Assembly (NCBI RefSeq): GCF_031455195.1
Contig: NZ_JAVDSH010000005.1
Coordinates: 345,807 to 409,806, forward strand
Length of the DNA: 64,000 nucleotides
Direction: 5' to 3'
DNA from: Arthrobacter nitroguajacolicus_D
Lineage (GTDB): Bacteria > Actinomycetota > Actinomycetes > Actinomycetales > Micrococcaceae
The notes beneath the pieces are model-generated. The model did not search any database, was not told the DNA's origin, and was given only the letters and a program-made list of their open reading frames with translations. A program made the translations under genes and the position numbers. Numbering within the stretch: position 1 is the stretch's first letter; the number at the start of each line of letters is the position of its first letter. This document shows positions 25,354 through 34,107 of this stretch, in pieces.

Positions 25354-25528
25354 TGGGTCCCCCACATCGTTGTGATTCATACCGGAAATTCGTTGCCGAA
25401 GACTCCGTGTATTGGTGCTTCGACTGCTTCCAGCGTGGCGCTGATGTATCAAGGAACCTTTTCGATTAGCTCAAGTTCGTATCAAGTTTGCGGGGCGGAC
25501 TTGCGCCGGTGGAAGCTGTCGCATAACA

Positions 25529-25566
25529 GCGCCCGACGGCGGCACTTGAGTGCCGCCGTCGGGCGC
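25529..25566. terminator. Terminator of the polyphosphate/lipoprotein operon
   Basis: A 16-bp perfect stem (25529-25544, loop CTTGAG, 25551-25566; arms begin GCGCCCGACGGCGG) 15 bp past the stop of the DUF4353 lipoprotein gene. It may also serve as a boundary for the HATPase gene, whose promoter lies in 25354-25528. Confidence 0.8.
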
Positions 25567-25581
25567 TTGAAGACACAAAGC

Positions 25582-27168
25582 CTAGCGGCGGCCAGGGCCT
25601 TGCGACTGGGTGTACTGGCCCGCTGTCACCGTGCCCTGCTGCTCGGCTCCGTCGATGGCACCGGTGGTGAGGCCGGCCTTCGCGTCAGCACTGCCACCTA
25701 TGTAGACCGTGTACGTACCACCGTCCGAGATCGCCGACGACGAGTACACCAGAGAAGCGATGGTCTTGCTGGTCACAAACGTGGCCACCACTGTCCCCGA
25801 CGTGTCAACAATGTGGACCGGAGTGCCCGCAGCCACCGAGGAGCTGAACGTGACCTGCACTCCGGATTGGCTGGAAGAAGTTCCGGGGGTCACGGCCATT
25901 CCCGCGCTGCCAGCCGCAGCCACTGTCCCGCCGGTGACGGTCAGCTCGCCATTCACGTCCAGTGCTCCATTGCCGTCGTTGGTGGGCCCGTTGACCACCA
26001 CGGTGCCTCCGGAGATCGTCGCATTGCCGTTGGAGTCCAGACCGTCACCCTCGGAATTGATGGTCAGGGTGCCGCCGGAGACGTCCACGGAGTAGTCGCC
26101 CACGGTTTCACCGCCGCCCATTCCGCCGCCGCCGGGTCCGCCCATTCCGCCCCCAGCCGTGCCCCCAGCCGTGCCCGCGTCCGTGCTGGTGGAACTGCCG
26201 GAAGCATTCACGCCGTCGTCATTTGAGGTGACGGTGACATCGCCGCCGGAGATGGCGATGTGCTGTGCTTCGAGTCCTTCCTCCGACTCAGCTACCGTGA
26301 CCGTCCCGCCGCCGATGGTCAAGGTATTAAAGGCTTTCACACCGTCGTCGCCCGCTTTCACGGTGAGCGCCCCGCCACTGACCAGCAGCCACCCGCGACC
26401 CTCATCGGTTTCATTGTCGGCTTTGACGCCGTCCCCGCCGGCGGTCACCTGGTACGCGCCGTCCAGCAGGACCGTGTAGTCCTTGCCCCGGATGCCGTCG
26501 TCCACAGCATCAACAGTGACCTTGCCCGACGCCATCACCAGCCCGTCCTTGGAGACGATGCCGTCGTTGTACTTGCCGTTGACGCTGAGGGATCCGGGGC
26601 CGGCAATGGTCAGGTCGGCCATGGAGTAGAGCGCGGCTTTGGGGGCGTCGTCGCCTTGATCCGCGTACGTGGTGGCGTCCGTCACCGTGTTGGCGCTGCC
26701 ATCCTCCAGGTAGACAATCGCTTCGTCAGCGCTTTGCACCACGAACGGCGAGCCGGTGGCGTTGCCCAGTTCAACGCCGTCCAGGATGATCCTGACGGTG
26801 TCCTGATCGCCCGCTGCCACCACGACCTTCCCGTCGCTCAATGAGCCGCTGAGGCGGTAGGTTCCTGCCGCACTGATGGTCACCGTGTTGCCGTCCACGG
26901 CCACGCCGGTGGAGGACGTCGACGTCACTTTGCTGCCGCCGTCGGACAAGCTGATTGCCACCTCGGTAGCGGCATCCCAGGTGAGGTCGTCGCTGTCGTA
27001 GTGGGTGTCTTCCCCGATGGTGGCGGCTGTGACTGCCTGCTGGGTGGCGGTTGTCGTGGTGGACGTGCCAGTGGTGCCTGGGGAGTTGGTGGCGGCCGTG
27101 GAGCACCCGGCCAGGGAGATGGCCAACGCGACGGCGGCAACGGAAAGGGACGTGCGGAAGGAGCGCAT
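25582..27168 (-). CDS. DUF4353 carbohydrate-binding-type lipoprotein
   Basis: A 528-residue exported lipoprotein: signal peptide 1-21 and lipobox LAGC with C22, then a Ser/Thr-rich linker. Residues about 60-450 are a beta-strand repeat region with recurring 'GGxxxV' and DDGI/GDGV loops, the DUF4353 'carbohydrate-binding' domain; a Gly-rich stretch (GGMGGPGGGG) lies at about 345-360. The family commonly occurs with CotH-like kinases, VTC domains and DUF4956. ATG 27168 follows AAGGAAACC; a longer frame reaches 27411 inside the VTC gene and is spurious. Last gene of the operon, 28 bp after the VTC gene. Likely anchored on the outer membrane face, binding an envelope polymer (inference). Confidence 0.82.
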   Translation of the reverse strand: MRSFRTSLSVAAVALAISLAGCSTAATNSPGTTGTSTTTTATQQAVTAATIGEDTHYDSDDLTWDAATEVAISLSDGGSKVTSTSSTGVAVDGNTVTISAAGTYRLSGSLSDGKVVVAAGDQDTVRIILDGVELGNATGSPFVVQSADEAIVYLEDGSANTVTDATTYADQGDDAPKAALYSMADLTIAGPGSLSVNGKYNDGIVSKDGLVMASGKVTVDAVDDGIRGKDYTVLLDGAYQVTAGGDGVKADNETDEGRGWLLVSGGALTVKAGDDGVKAFNTLTIGGGTVTVAESEEGLEAQHIAISGGDVTVTSNDDGVNASGSSTSTDAGTAGGTAGGGMGGPGGGGMGGGETVGDYSVDVSGGTLTINSEGDGLDSNGNATISGGTVVVNGPTNDGNGALDVNGELTVTGGTVAAAGSAGMAVTPGTSSSQSGVQVTFSSSVAAGTPVHIVDTSGTVVATFVTSKTIASLVYSSSAISDGGTYTVYIGGSADAKAGLTTGAIDGAEQQGTVTAGQYTQSQGPGRR

Positions 27169-27196
27169 GGTGGGTTTCCTTAGGTCTGAAGGGGAG

Positions 27197-27985
27197 CTAG
27201 CTGATGGGGCGCAGGTGCATGCGGCGCCGAAGGGTTTGGTTCCAGCGGTTGGCAGGGAGCTCCGGGTGGAGCGCGGCCATGCCGGTGGCGAACTTCGAGA
27301 TGCGGCACGGCCGGACGCCGTGCGCCCAGAGGTGCCTGTCCAGGGGACCGGGCGCGGAGCCGGATTTCGTCTCCACCACCACTGCGTCGTCAAGGATCCA
27401 CGGCTGCCCATCGGGGCGCTGCCACGTCACGTGGGAATCGATGGTGGCACGGCTACCGGACCCGGGGAGGAACAAAGTGGTGCGGTCGTATCGTGTGGAA
27501 AGGACGGGCTCCAAGGGGCTGAAGGTGACATCTCCAATCGTGGCCGCCAAGGTCTCGTTCACGTAGGCCAGGCCTTCATCGGTCAGCCGGTCCCGGTCGC
27601 ACGGTTCGTACGGGATGCGTTCCTTGACGGTGGCCTCGCGCGCCCCTTCGGTCTTGACCTCCAGGAAGCTCACGGCACTGTCCACGTAGGTACGGGTGCG
27701 GATCTTGAAGCGCCGACGCCTGCCGCGGGCGGCCAGCAGATAACTGTCCAAGCCCGGGGTGTCGAAGTAGACGGAGTCGTAGGCGAAGGTGCGTTTCCCG
27801 TCCATTTCCAGGACCCGGGCCTCCGTGCTGAACGTGCTCAGGATCTGGCGGGCCGTCGCCGACGGAACCAGGTACTTTCGGTCGACCCGGGTCAGTAGCG
27901 CGGCTTCCGTGGTGAGTTCTTCAAGTCCGACGGCGGGTAGGCCGCCCAGCTGCGGCATGATCGGTGCGGCATCGACGCGGCTCAC
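27197..27985 (-). CDS. VTC-domain polyphosphate polymerase
   Basis: A 262-residue protein covering a complete VTC catalytic tunnel domain. Basic and acidic residues typical of the tunnel are in VDRKYLVP, the YDSVYFDTP strand, RRRRFKIRTRTY, FLEVKTE and VVETKSG. Yeast Vtc4 uses this fold to make polyphosphate from ATP; bacterial relatives are assumed to do likewise. GTG 27985 overlaps the DUF4956 stop (27982-27985, GTGA), so translation is coupled. Upstream in-frame sequence to 28705 is the shadow of the DUF4956 gene. Together with the membrane protein it may form a membrane-bound polyphosphate or phosphate-polymer synthase. Confidence 0.85.
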   Translation of the reverse strand: MSRVDAAPIMPQLGGLPAVGLEELTTEAALLTRVDRKYLVPSATARQILSTFSTEARVLEMDGKRTFAYDSVYFDTPGLDSYLLAARGRRRRFKIRTRTYVDSAVSFLEVKTEGAREATVKERIPYEPCDRDRLTDEGLAYVNETLAATIGDVTFSPLEPVLSTRYDRTTLFLPGSGSRATIDSHVTWQRPDGQPWILDDAVVVETKSGSAPGPLDRHLWAHGVRPCRISKFATGMAALHPELPANRWNQTLRRRMHLRPIS

Positions 27986-28668
27986 GCTACACCGGCCGAG
28001 GAGGGCACGGACTGCTGGGTGTGCGCCGCTGCCGGCCCGGGCTGCGCTGGCAGTTCCTGAGGTGCGGGCGAGAGGGCGCCGGCAGGCTGGTGGAAACCAA
28101 GCTGCGGGGGTTGTGGCTGCTGCTGGGGGCGGACTGCGTAACGGACGTCCACGATCGTCTTGTCGTTGACCATATCCAGCTCCTGGATGGTGGCCGAATG
28201 GACAGTGCCGTTGAGAACCTCCTCCAGCCGGGCGTAGAGCTCGGGCTCGTTGTTGATGGCGCGGTCCAGGACTACGGTCTGGTGACGGTAGGCCGGCAGG
28301 ACCCGTGGGTTGTCGCCGATGAACATCACCAGGAGCACCAGCGCCATGAGGGACAGGGTCAGCCAGAGCGGTTCGACGCCGATACCCGCGATCAGGCCCA
28401 GAGCCAGGGCTGAGAAGTAGTAGGCCACCTCGTGCTGGGCGAGTTCCGTTGACCGGAGCCGGATGATCGACAGCACTCCGAACAGGCCAAGTCCCAAGCC
28501 AACACCGGCAGCTGATCCGGACAACGCCGTTGCCACGGCCAGGACGCCAACGTTCATGCCCAAGTAGGACACCACCAGGTCGCGGCGCCGGTGCCGGCGG
28601 AGGTAGAGGGCGAGCGTCAGAATGGCGATGGCGGCCAAATCTGCCGCGATAAGAATGATGGTGTTCAT
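27982..28668 (-). CDS. DUF4956 membrane protein
   Basis: A 228-residue membrane protein with about four helices in the first 125 residues (the second and third contain GVLAVATALSG and LGLFGVLSIIRLRS), followed by a soluble domain and a Gln/Pro-rich tail. SIIRLRSTE is the conserved loop of DUF4956 proteins, which are nearly always next to VTC polymerases and are thought to be their membrane partner. The ATG shares one base with the stop of the upstream glycosyltransferase gene, and the stop overlaps the VTC start by 4 bp. Function otherwise unknown. Confidence 0.85.
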   Translation of the reverse strand: MNTIILIAADLAAIAILTLALYLRRHRRRDLVVSYLGMNVGVLAVATALSGSAAGVGLGLGLFGVLSIIRLRSTELAQHEVAYYFSALALGLIAGIGVEPLWLTLSLMALVLLVMFIGDNPRVLPAYRHQTVVLDRAINNEPELYARLEEVLNGTVHSATIQELDMVNDKTIVDVRYAVRPQQQPQPPQLGFHQPAGALSPAPQELPAQPGPAAAHTQQSVPSSAGVA

Positions 28669-29813
28669 CAGTTACTCCGGAATCTCTTGGGGGATTGGTC
28701 TCCACTTTTCCCGGTCATGCTGTGCTGAAACTGTGCCGGGACCAAGGCTGGGATATGGGTTTCGGTGGGATCGGTTTCCGTTGGCTCGGCACGCTTACCG
28801 CGGCCGAACAGGAAACGCTGCTGAACGGCGTAACTGATGCCCAGCAACGTCATTTCAGTAGCAAGCTTGGCCAGCAACTGCGGAACTGCCACGGACGTCA
28901 GAGCCCATATCAGGACGTAGTTTGCCGACAGGAGCACAAGGACAAGGGCTACATACCCTGTGACGGCAGCCCGCAACGACGTGTCCCTGCCGTGCTCGAA
29001 CACCAGTCGCCGGTTGACCATGAAGTTGATGCCGGCACTGATGACACGTGCGCCGACTACCGCCAACAGCAGCGAGTCTGTAGCCGCACTAAGGACAAGA
29101 AAGACCACCGTGTCCACCAGGAACGCTGAGAAGGAGGACGCCAGGAACTTCAGCAGCGGCGCGTAGATCCGGACCGAATCAGCGACGGGACGGAAATGCG
29201 ATCCGGAGTTGTCGTCGACGTACACGGTGGCAATGTCCACGGTGTCGATCCCGTAGCCTGCCTGTTTCGATTCAAGCAGGAGGTTTAGTTCATACTCGTA
29301 CCGCTGCCCCCGGACGGTCAGCAACCACGGAATCATGTCGGCACGGTAACCGCGCAGTCCCGTCTGTGTGTCGCTGATCTGCTGTCCCGTGGCCAGCCTG
29401 AACAACCAGCGCGTCACGGTGTTGCCGAATTTGCTGCGGGCCGGGACGTCGCCGGTGAAGTTCCTGCACCCAAGGACCATTGATGCGGTGACCCGACGGA
29501 CGCGGTCTGCAACTGCCAGGATGTCCGCCACACCATGCTGCCCGTCGCTGTCGGCGCACACCACATCGTGGCCGGGAAAGCGTTCGGCAATGAACGCAAA
29601 GCCGCTCTTCAGGGCGTGTCCCTTGCCGCCGTTTACGGCGTAACTGAGCACATGGCACCCAAGCCGCGCGGCGTCGTCGAACGTTTCTTTATAGTCAGGC
29701 CCGGAACCGTCGTCAACCACCACGATGGTCAGCCACGGATCGGCTTCCCGAAGACTGCGGACAAGGGAAGTGAGCTGGTGGTCCGGCTCGTACGCCGGTA
29801 TCAGGATGATCAT
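28668..29813 (-). CDS. GT2 glycosyltransferase with C-terminal GtrA membrane domain
   Basis: A 381-residue fusion. Residues 1-220 are a dolichyl-phosphate-sugar-synthase-like GT2 domain: IILIPAYEPDHQL, VVVDDGSG and the acidic CADSDGQHG. Residues about 228-345 form a GtrA-like four-helix bundle (a flippase-associated domain). The enzyme should charge a polyprenyl-phosphate with a sugar on the cytoplasmic face and hand it to the membrane domain. The C-terminal 35 residues are a hydrophilic tail. It overlaps the upstream phosphodiester glycosidase by 4 bp and the DUF4956 gene by 1 bp, so the four genes are translated as a unit. Confidence 0.87.
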   Translation of the reverse strand: MIILIPAYEPDHQLTSLVRSLREADPWLTIVVVDDGSGPDYKETFDDAARLGCHVLSYAVNGGKGHALKSGFAFIAERFPGHDVVCADSDGQHGVADILAVADRVRRVTASMVLGCRNFTGDVPARSKFGNTVTRWLFRLATGQQISDTQTGLRGYRADMIPWLLTVRGQRYEYELNLLLESKQAGYGIDTVDIATVYVDDNSGSHFRPVADSVRIYAPLLKFLASSFSAFLVDTVVFLVLSAATDSLLLAVVGARVISAGINFMVNRRLVFEHGRDTSLRAAVTGYVALVLVLLSANYVLIWALTSVAVPQLLAKLATEMTLLGISYAVQQRFLFGRGKRAEPTETDPTETHIPALVPAQFQHSMTGKSGDQSPKRFRSN

Positions 29814-30796
29814 GACTGGGCGATGTAGAGGATGTCCGAGGTACCGCGCTCTTTGTTTTCACCGAGCGGGTTGTTCACCAGGGAGCCGTTGAAGTACATG
29901 GTGGACGAGCCGCCGCCGTCAATGTTGTAGGCGGTGGTGGCGCCCAGGTCCTTCATGATCTGGGCCAGTCCGGTCATGGTGACGCCGGCGCTGTAGCCGG
30001 GGCTGCGGCCGTCCACCACCACGAACACCAGGTGGTTACTGTCAATGACGCCCACCGCCGTGCGCGGCTGTTCGCCCTGGATGGAGTGGTTGCCGAAGTT
30101 TGTATCCACCTCCACGTCCTCAATGCCCGAGGCGATTTCACCGTTGTCCAGCAGCGACGGCCCGAACGACAGTGTGTTCCATACGCCGTCAGCGACGAGC
30201 TCGTCAGCGGTGGTGGTGGTTTCGTCATAGACCTTGACGGTGCCGTCCTTGTAGAACGCCAACCCCTGGCGGGCGCCCTCGTCCCGGTACACCACGCCGT
30301 TGCGGATCACGATCCCGGTGTCCCGGAAGCCGTAGTAGTCACCGTTGATGGCGAAGATCGCGTTGTGGTCCGCGGCAATGGCGGAGGTATTTTCGGTGAT
30401 GTTTTCGCCGTAGGTATCCTCGGCGAATGCCGACTTCAGCGTGGTGGCGTCATCAAGCACGACGTCGGCAACGTAGTACGTCACGGTATCGTCACCGCTG
30501 CCTGTGGTCACCGTTGAGATGGTGACGCCGGTGTCCCCAGAGGTGTACGAGGTATCCGTGACAACGGCGGTCGCGGCCGTGTCAGCGGAAGTGCCCTCCG
30601 TCGAGCTGTTTGTCGTAGTGCCGGCCTGGCTTGCTTCGTATTCGGAGACGTTGGTGATCTGTGCGTGCGGAATGACGAAGCGGTCCAGGGCCCAGGCGGC
30701 GGCACCCCCGGCAGAGAGAGTGACCGCTAGAACGGCGGAGACGACGGCGCGCCGGGTCCGGCTGCCCTTACGGTTCTTGGTCTGTGGAGGAGTCAT
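29810..30796 (-). CDS. Exported phosphodiester glycosidase (NAGPA family)
   Basis: A 328-residue protein with an N-terminal membrane anchor or signal (about 17-40), a Thr/Ser-rich linker and a NAGPA-type domain from about 105 to 325. Family marks are FAINGDYYG, the GEQPRTAVGV strand and NIDGGGSSTMY near the end. The family cleaves sugar-1-phosphodiester bonds, as in human uncovering enzyme, and bacterial relatives sit in exopolysaccharide loci. First gene of the five-gene operon. It probably trims or remodels phosphate-linked glycans outside the cell (inference). ATG 30796 is preceded by TGGAGGAG. Confidence 0.85.
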   Translation of the reverse strand: MTPPQTKNRKGSRTRRAVVSAVLAVTLSAGGAAAWALDRFVIPHAQITNVSEYEASQAGTTTNSSTEGTSADTAATAVVTDTSYTSGDTGVTISTVTTGSGDDTVTYYVADVVLDDATTLKSAFAEDTYGENITENTSAIAADHNAIFAINGDYYGFRDTGIVIRNGVVYRDEGARQGLAFYKDGTVKVYDETTTTADELVADGVWNTLSFGPSLLDNGEIASGIEDVEVDTNFGNHSIQGEQPRTAVGVIDSNHLVFVVVDGRSPGYSAGVTMTGLAQIMKDLGATTAYNIDGGGSSTMYFNGSLVNNPLGENKERGTSDILYIAQS

Positions 30797-30861
30797 GCCC
30801 CATTTCTACGGAGCAAGGCTACGCCGGAGATTTGCCCAACGTATGCGTGGGCTGTGAAGGT

Positions 30862-31449
30862 TCACCAGTGCCGGCCGTCTGCCTCCCGGGCTGCTTCCTC
30901 GATCCGGAACCTATGGGCCGCCCACTCCTCGGAGTTACGGCCGGGGATGTTGGGATCGCCCGGTCTCTGCCCGGCGGAGCCGTCGATGAGCTCGCGGATG
31001 ATGTCTGCGTGCCCGGCATGCCTGGCGGTTTCCACGCACATGTGGACCAGGATCTGGTGGAGCGTGACGTTCTTCTTCTCGTCCGACCACCACGGCACCA
31101 CGCCCGGTGCATCCAGCGGGAGGGACTCAATGGTCTCGTCGCTGTGCTTCGCGGAAAAATGGTGCAGCTCCAGGATCTCTTCCCGGCTCTCGGTGGCAGG
31201 GACCCACATATCGGAGTCCGGTTCGGCGTCGTCAGCCAGCCACGGCATGTCCCTGCCGCTGGGTCGTCCGAAAGTCACTCCGAAATAGTCCAGCTGCACG
31301 CTGGCCACATGCTTCACGAGGCCCAGCAGATTGGTTCCTGTGGGAGTCATGGGCCTGCGGGCGTCATACTCGCTGAGGTTCTCCACCTTGCCGAGCAGGT
31401 CCGCCCTCCGGAGCCGCAAATAACCGAGCAACGTCGCTTTGTCATCCAT
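30862..31449 (-). CDS. DinB-family (DUF664) protein
   Basis: A 195-residue four-helix-bundle protein. The three histidines expected for the metal site are in LVKHVASVQLD, HQILVHM and ARHAGHADII. DinB-like proteins are thiol-S-transferase-like enzymes using mycothiol or bacillithiol in actinobacteria and firmicutes; the exact substrate here is unknown. ATG 31449 begins MDDKATLLGYLRLRR, the normal family start; the extension to 31623 crosses the family 2 palindrome. It is monocistronic and divergent from the PL8 lyase. Confidence 0.78.
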   Translation of the reverse strand: MDDKATLLGYLRLRRADLLGKVENLSEYDARRPMTPTGTNLLGLVKHVASVQLDYFGVTFGRPSGRDMPWLADDAEPDSDMWVPATESREEILELHHFSAKHSDETIESLPLDAPGVVPWWSDEKKNVTLHQILVHMCVETARHAGHADIIRELIDGSAGQRPGDPNIPGRNSEEWAAHRFRIEEAAREADGRHW

Positions 31450-31482
31450 GGGGAGCACTCTACCGAAGGGCGGGACCCGCGA

Positions 31483-31543
31483 CTTCGCTGGAACACTGCG
31501 GCTTCGCCGGAAAGTTCCAGCGGTCTCGCACGTTTCCAGCGAC
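31483..31543. repeat. Family 2 palindrome upstream of DinB and PL8 genes
   Basis: Outer arms TCGCTGGAA and TTCCAGCGA, inner arms TCGCCGGAA and TTCCAGCGG. Located in the divergent promoter region 31450-31666. Confidence 0.7.
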
Positions 31544-31666
31544 GTGGACGCGACCAGGTACTGCTTTATTCCTCTCTTCGGCATCGCGTTGACTTCAACC
31601 CAAGCCAGTGGCGGACCCGGCAAAGGACGTCGGACCCTGTCCAGCCACGAGTGTTAGGAGCACTCC

Positions 31667-34039
31667 TTGTCACTTCAATTCCCCCGCAGGACCCTGCTCC
31701 AGGGTGCCGGCGCACTATCCCTGGCGGCAGTGGTCAGCTCGATGTTCGCTCAGAACGCGTGGGCCGACGCAGAACCGGGCGCAGCGGAGTTCGCAGCGCT
31801 GCGAAACCGTTGGGTGGACCAGATCACGGGTCGCAACGTCATCCAGGCCGGCGACCCCGACTTCGCCAAAGCCGTGACTGCCCTGAATAACAAAGCCGCA
31901 GACTCCTTGGCCAAGCTCAACACGTCGTCTGGCCGAACCTCGGTGTTCACGGACCTGTCCTTGGCCAAGGACGCAGAAATGGTCACCACCTACACCCGCC
32001 TGTCCCAACTGGCCACGGCCTGGGCCACCCCCACGGCGGCCGTGTTCGGGGACGCCGCGGTCCTTGCCGCCATCAAGGCCGGCCTCGCCGATGCCAACAC
32101 CCTTTGCTACAACGACAGGAAGGAAGAAGTAGGAAACTGGTGGTCCTGGGAGATCGGCGTACCCCGGGCACTCGCTGATGCCATGGTGCTCCTGCACGCG
32201 GAATTGTCCGCAGCGGAGCGCACTGCCTACTGCGCGGCCATCGACCATTTTGTGCCCGACCCGTGGCTGCAGTTCCCGCCCAAGCGCGGCAAGATCACCT
32301 CCGTTGGCGCAAACCGCGTGGACCTGTGCCAGGGCATCATCATCCGGTCCTTGGCCGGTGAAGACCCGGTCAAACTCAACCATGCAGTGGCCGGACTCAG
32401 CCAGGTGTGGCAGTACGTGACCAGCGGAGACGGCATATTCCGGGACGGCTCGTTCATCCAACACAGCACTACTCCCTACACCGGTTCCTACGGAGTTGTC
32501 CTGCTCACCGGACTGTCCAAATTGTTCTCCTTGCTGGGAGGTACGGCGTTCGAGGTTTCCGACCCAACGCGCAGCATCTTCTTCGACGCCGTGGAGGGTT
32601 CGTTTGCGCCCGTCATGATCAACGGGGCGATGGCCGATGCCGTTCGTGGCAGGAGCATCAGCCGCGAGGCCAACACCGGCTATGATCTCGGGGCGTCGGC
32701 TATCGAGGCCATCCTGCTCTTGGCACGGGCCATGGATCCAGCGACGGCCGCCCGATGGCGGGTTTTGTGCGCGGGCTGGATTGTGCGCAATCCCTATCGA
32801 CCGATCCTCAACAGTGCAAGCGTGCCCAGGACGGCACTGGTCAAGGAACTCCAAGCTACGGGTGTCACCCCCGTGGCAGAAGCGACCGGCCACAAGCTTT
32901 TCCCTGCGATGGACCGCACCATGCACCGCGGACCCGGGTGGGCATTGTCGCTCTCCATGTCCAGCAACCGCATTGCCTGGTACGAATGCGGCAACGGCGA
33001 GAACAACCGCGGCTATCACACCGGCTCCGGCATGACCTACTTCTACACGTCCGACCTCGGCCAGTACGACGACGCGTTCTGGGCAACGGCCAACTACCAG
33101 CGCTTGCCCGGCACCACGGTGGACACCACCCCCTTGCCGGACAAGGTGGAGGGGGAGTGGGGTGCCGCCGTTCCCGCGAATGAGTGGAGCGGAGCCACAG
33201 CGCTGGGCGAGGTTGCCGCCGTCGGACAGCATCTGGTGGGGCCGGGCCGCACGGGCCTGTCCGCCCGGAAGTCCTGGTTTGTCAGCGGCGACGTCACCGT
33301 TTGCCTCGGCGCGGACATCAGCACTGCTTCAGTCGCCAGGGTGGAAACCATCGTCGACCACCGCAATCTCCACCAAGGCAGCAATACACTCACGACGGCG
33401 GCGGGCACCATCGCTGGAACGGCAGGCAGCGCTGAGGTGCTGGGCGATGGGCGCTGGGTGCACCTGGAGGGATTCGGCGGGTACGCGATGCTCGATGATT
33501 CCCCGCTCCACGTGCTGCGGGAAACCCGATCGGGCAGTTGGTCCGGGGTCAACGTCAACGGCAGCGCCACAGTGCAGCAGCGGAATTTCGCTACCCTCTA
33601 CGTGGACCACGGGGCTGGGCCTGTCGCCGGCAGTTATGCGTACATGGTGGCGCCGGGAGCATCGGTGGACCTGACCCGGAAGTTATTGCAGGGAAACAAG
33701 TACAACGTGATCCGCAACGATGCAACGGCCCAGTGTGTGGAGTTCAAGACCGAGAAGTCCACGGCCGCAACGTTCTGGAAGCCCGGAATGGCAGGGGATC
33801 TTGGGGCGTCGGGTCCGGCCTGCGTGGTGTTCTCCAGGCATGGGAATGAGCTGAGCCTGGCTGTCAGCGAGCCGACGCAGAAGGCTGCCAGCCTCACCCT
33901 GACCTTGCCGGAGGGAACGTGGTCCAGCGTGCTGGAGGGCGCGGGCACCCTGGGGACGGACGCCGACGGGCGGAGCACTTTGACCATTGATACCGCCGGG
34001 CTCAGCGGCCAGACAAAGCTCATCACGCTACGCCGCTAG
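31667..34039 (+). CDS. Polysaccharide lyase family 8 (hyaluronate/chondroitin/xanthan-lyase type)
   Basis: A 790-residue secreted enzyme. A Tat-type signal (RRTLLQGAGALSL, about 7-34) precedes an alpha-toroid domain. NWWSWEIGVP (asparagine), HSTTPYTGSYG (catalytic histidine and tyrosine, arranged as in pneumococcal hyaluronate lyase) and GRSISREANT (arginine) supply the active site. Beta-sandwich domains follow to the C-terminus. PL8 enzymes cleave uronic-acid-containing chains by beta-elimination. TTG 31667 is chosen because AGGAG lies 6 bp upstream. It faces a GntR/LacI regulator convergently and belongs with the sulfatase, dehydrogenase and ABC importer. Hyaluronan, chondroitin sulfate and xanthan are all possible; the sulfatase favours a sulfated substrate. 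Confidence 0.88.
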   Translation: MSLQFPRRTLLQGAGALSLAAVVSSMFAQNAWADAEPGAAEFAALRNRWVDQITGRNVIQAGDPDFAKAVTALNNKAADSLAKLNTSSGRTSVFTDLSLAKDAEMVTTYTRLSQLATAWATPTAAVFGDAAVLAAIKAGLADANTLCYNDRKEEVGNWWSWEIGVPRALADAMVLLHAELSAAERTAYCAAIDHFVPDPWLQFPPKRGKITSVGANRVDLCQGIIIRSLAGEDPVKLNHAVAGLSQVWQYVTSGDGIFRDGSFIQHSTTPYTGSYGVVLLTGLSKLFSLLGGTAFEVSDPTRSIFFDAVEGSFAPVMINGAMADAVRGRSISREANTGYDLGASAIEAILLLARAMDPATAARWRVLCAGWIVRNPYRPILNSASVPRTALVKELQATGVTPVAEATGHKLFPAMDRTMHRGPGWALSLSMSSNRIAWYECGNGENNRGYHTGSGMTYFYTSDLGQYDDAFWATANYQRLPGTTVDTTPLPDKVEGEWGAAVPANEWSGATALGEVAAVGQHLVGPGRTGLSARKSWFVSGDVTVCLGADISTASVARVETIVDHRNLHQGSNTLTTAAGTIAGTAGSAEVLGDGRWVHLEGFGGYAMLDDSPLHVLRETRSGSWSGVNVNGSATVQQRNFATLYVDHGAGPVAGSYAYMVAPGASVDLTRKLLQGNKYNVIRNDATAQCVEFKTEKSTAATFWKPGMAGDLGASGPACVVFSRHGNELSLAVSEPTQKAASLTLTLPEGTWSSVLEGAGTLGTDADGRSTLTIDTAGLSGQTKLITLRR

Positions 34040-34044
34040 AGCCT

Positions 34045-34107
34045 CGTTGTGGGGCCTGCTCTGCGCGCCATTTAGCCCCGAAAGGCCGCAGAGCGGGCCT
34101 CACAACG
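34045..34107. repeat. Family 1 palindrome between PL8 lyase and regulator
   Basis: A 21-bp-arm hairpin with two mismatches (34045-34065 with 34087-34107), 6 bp after the lyase stop. It also encodes the last residues and stop codon of the regulator on the other strand. Confidence 0.75.

Noticed and set aside
31715..33232. 505-codon minus-strand frame opposite the PL8 lyase
   Set aside because: No family features and Gly/Arg/Val-rich composition; shadow of the lyase gene.
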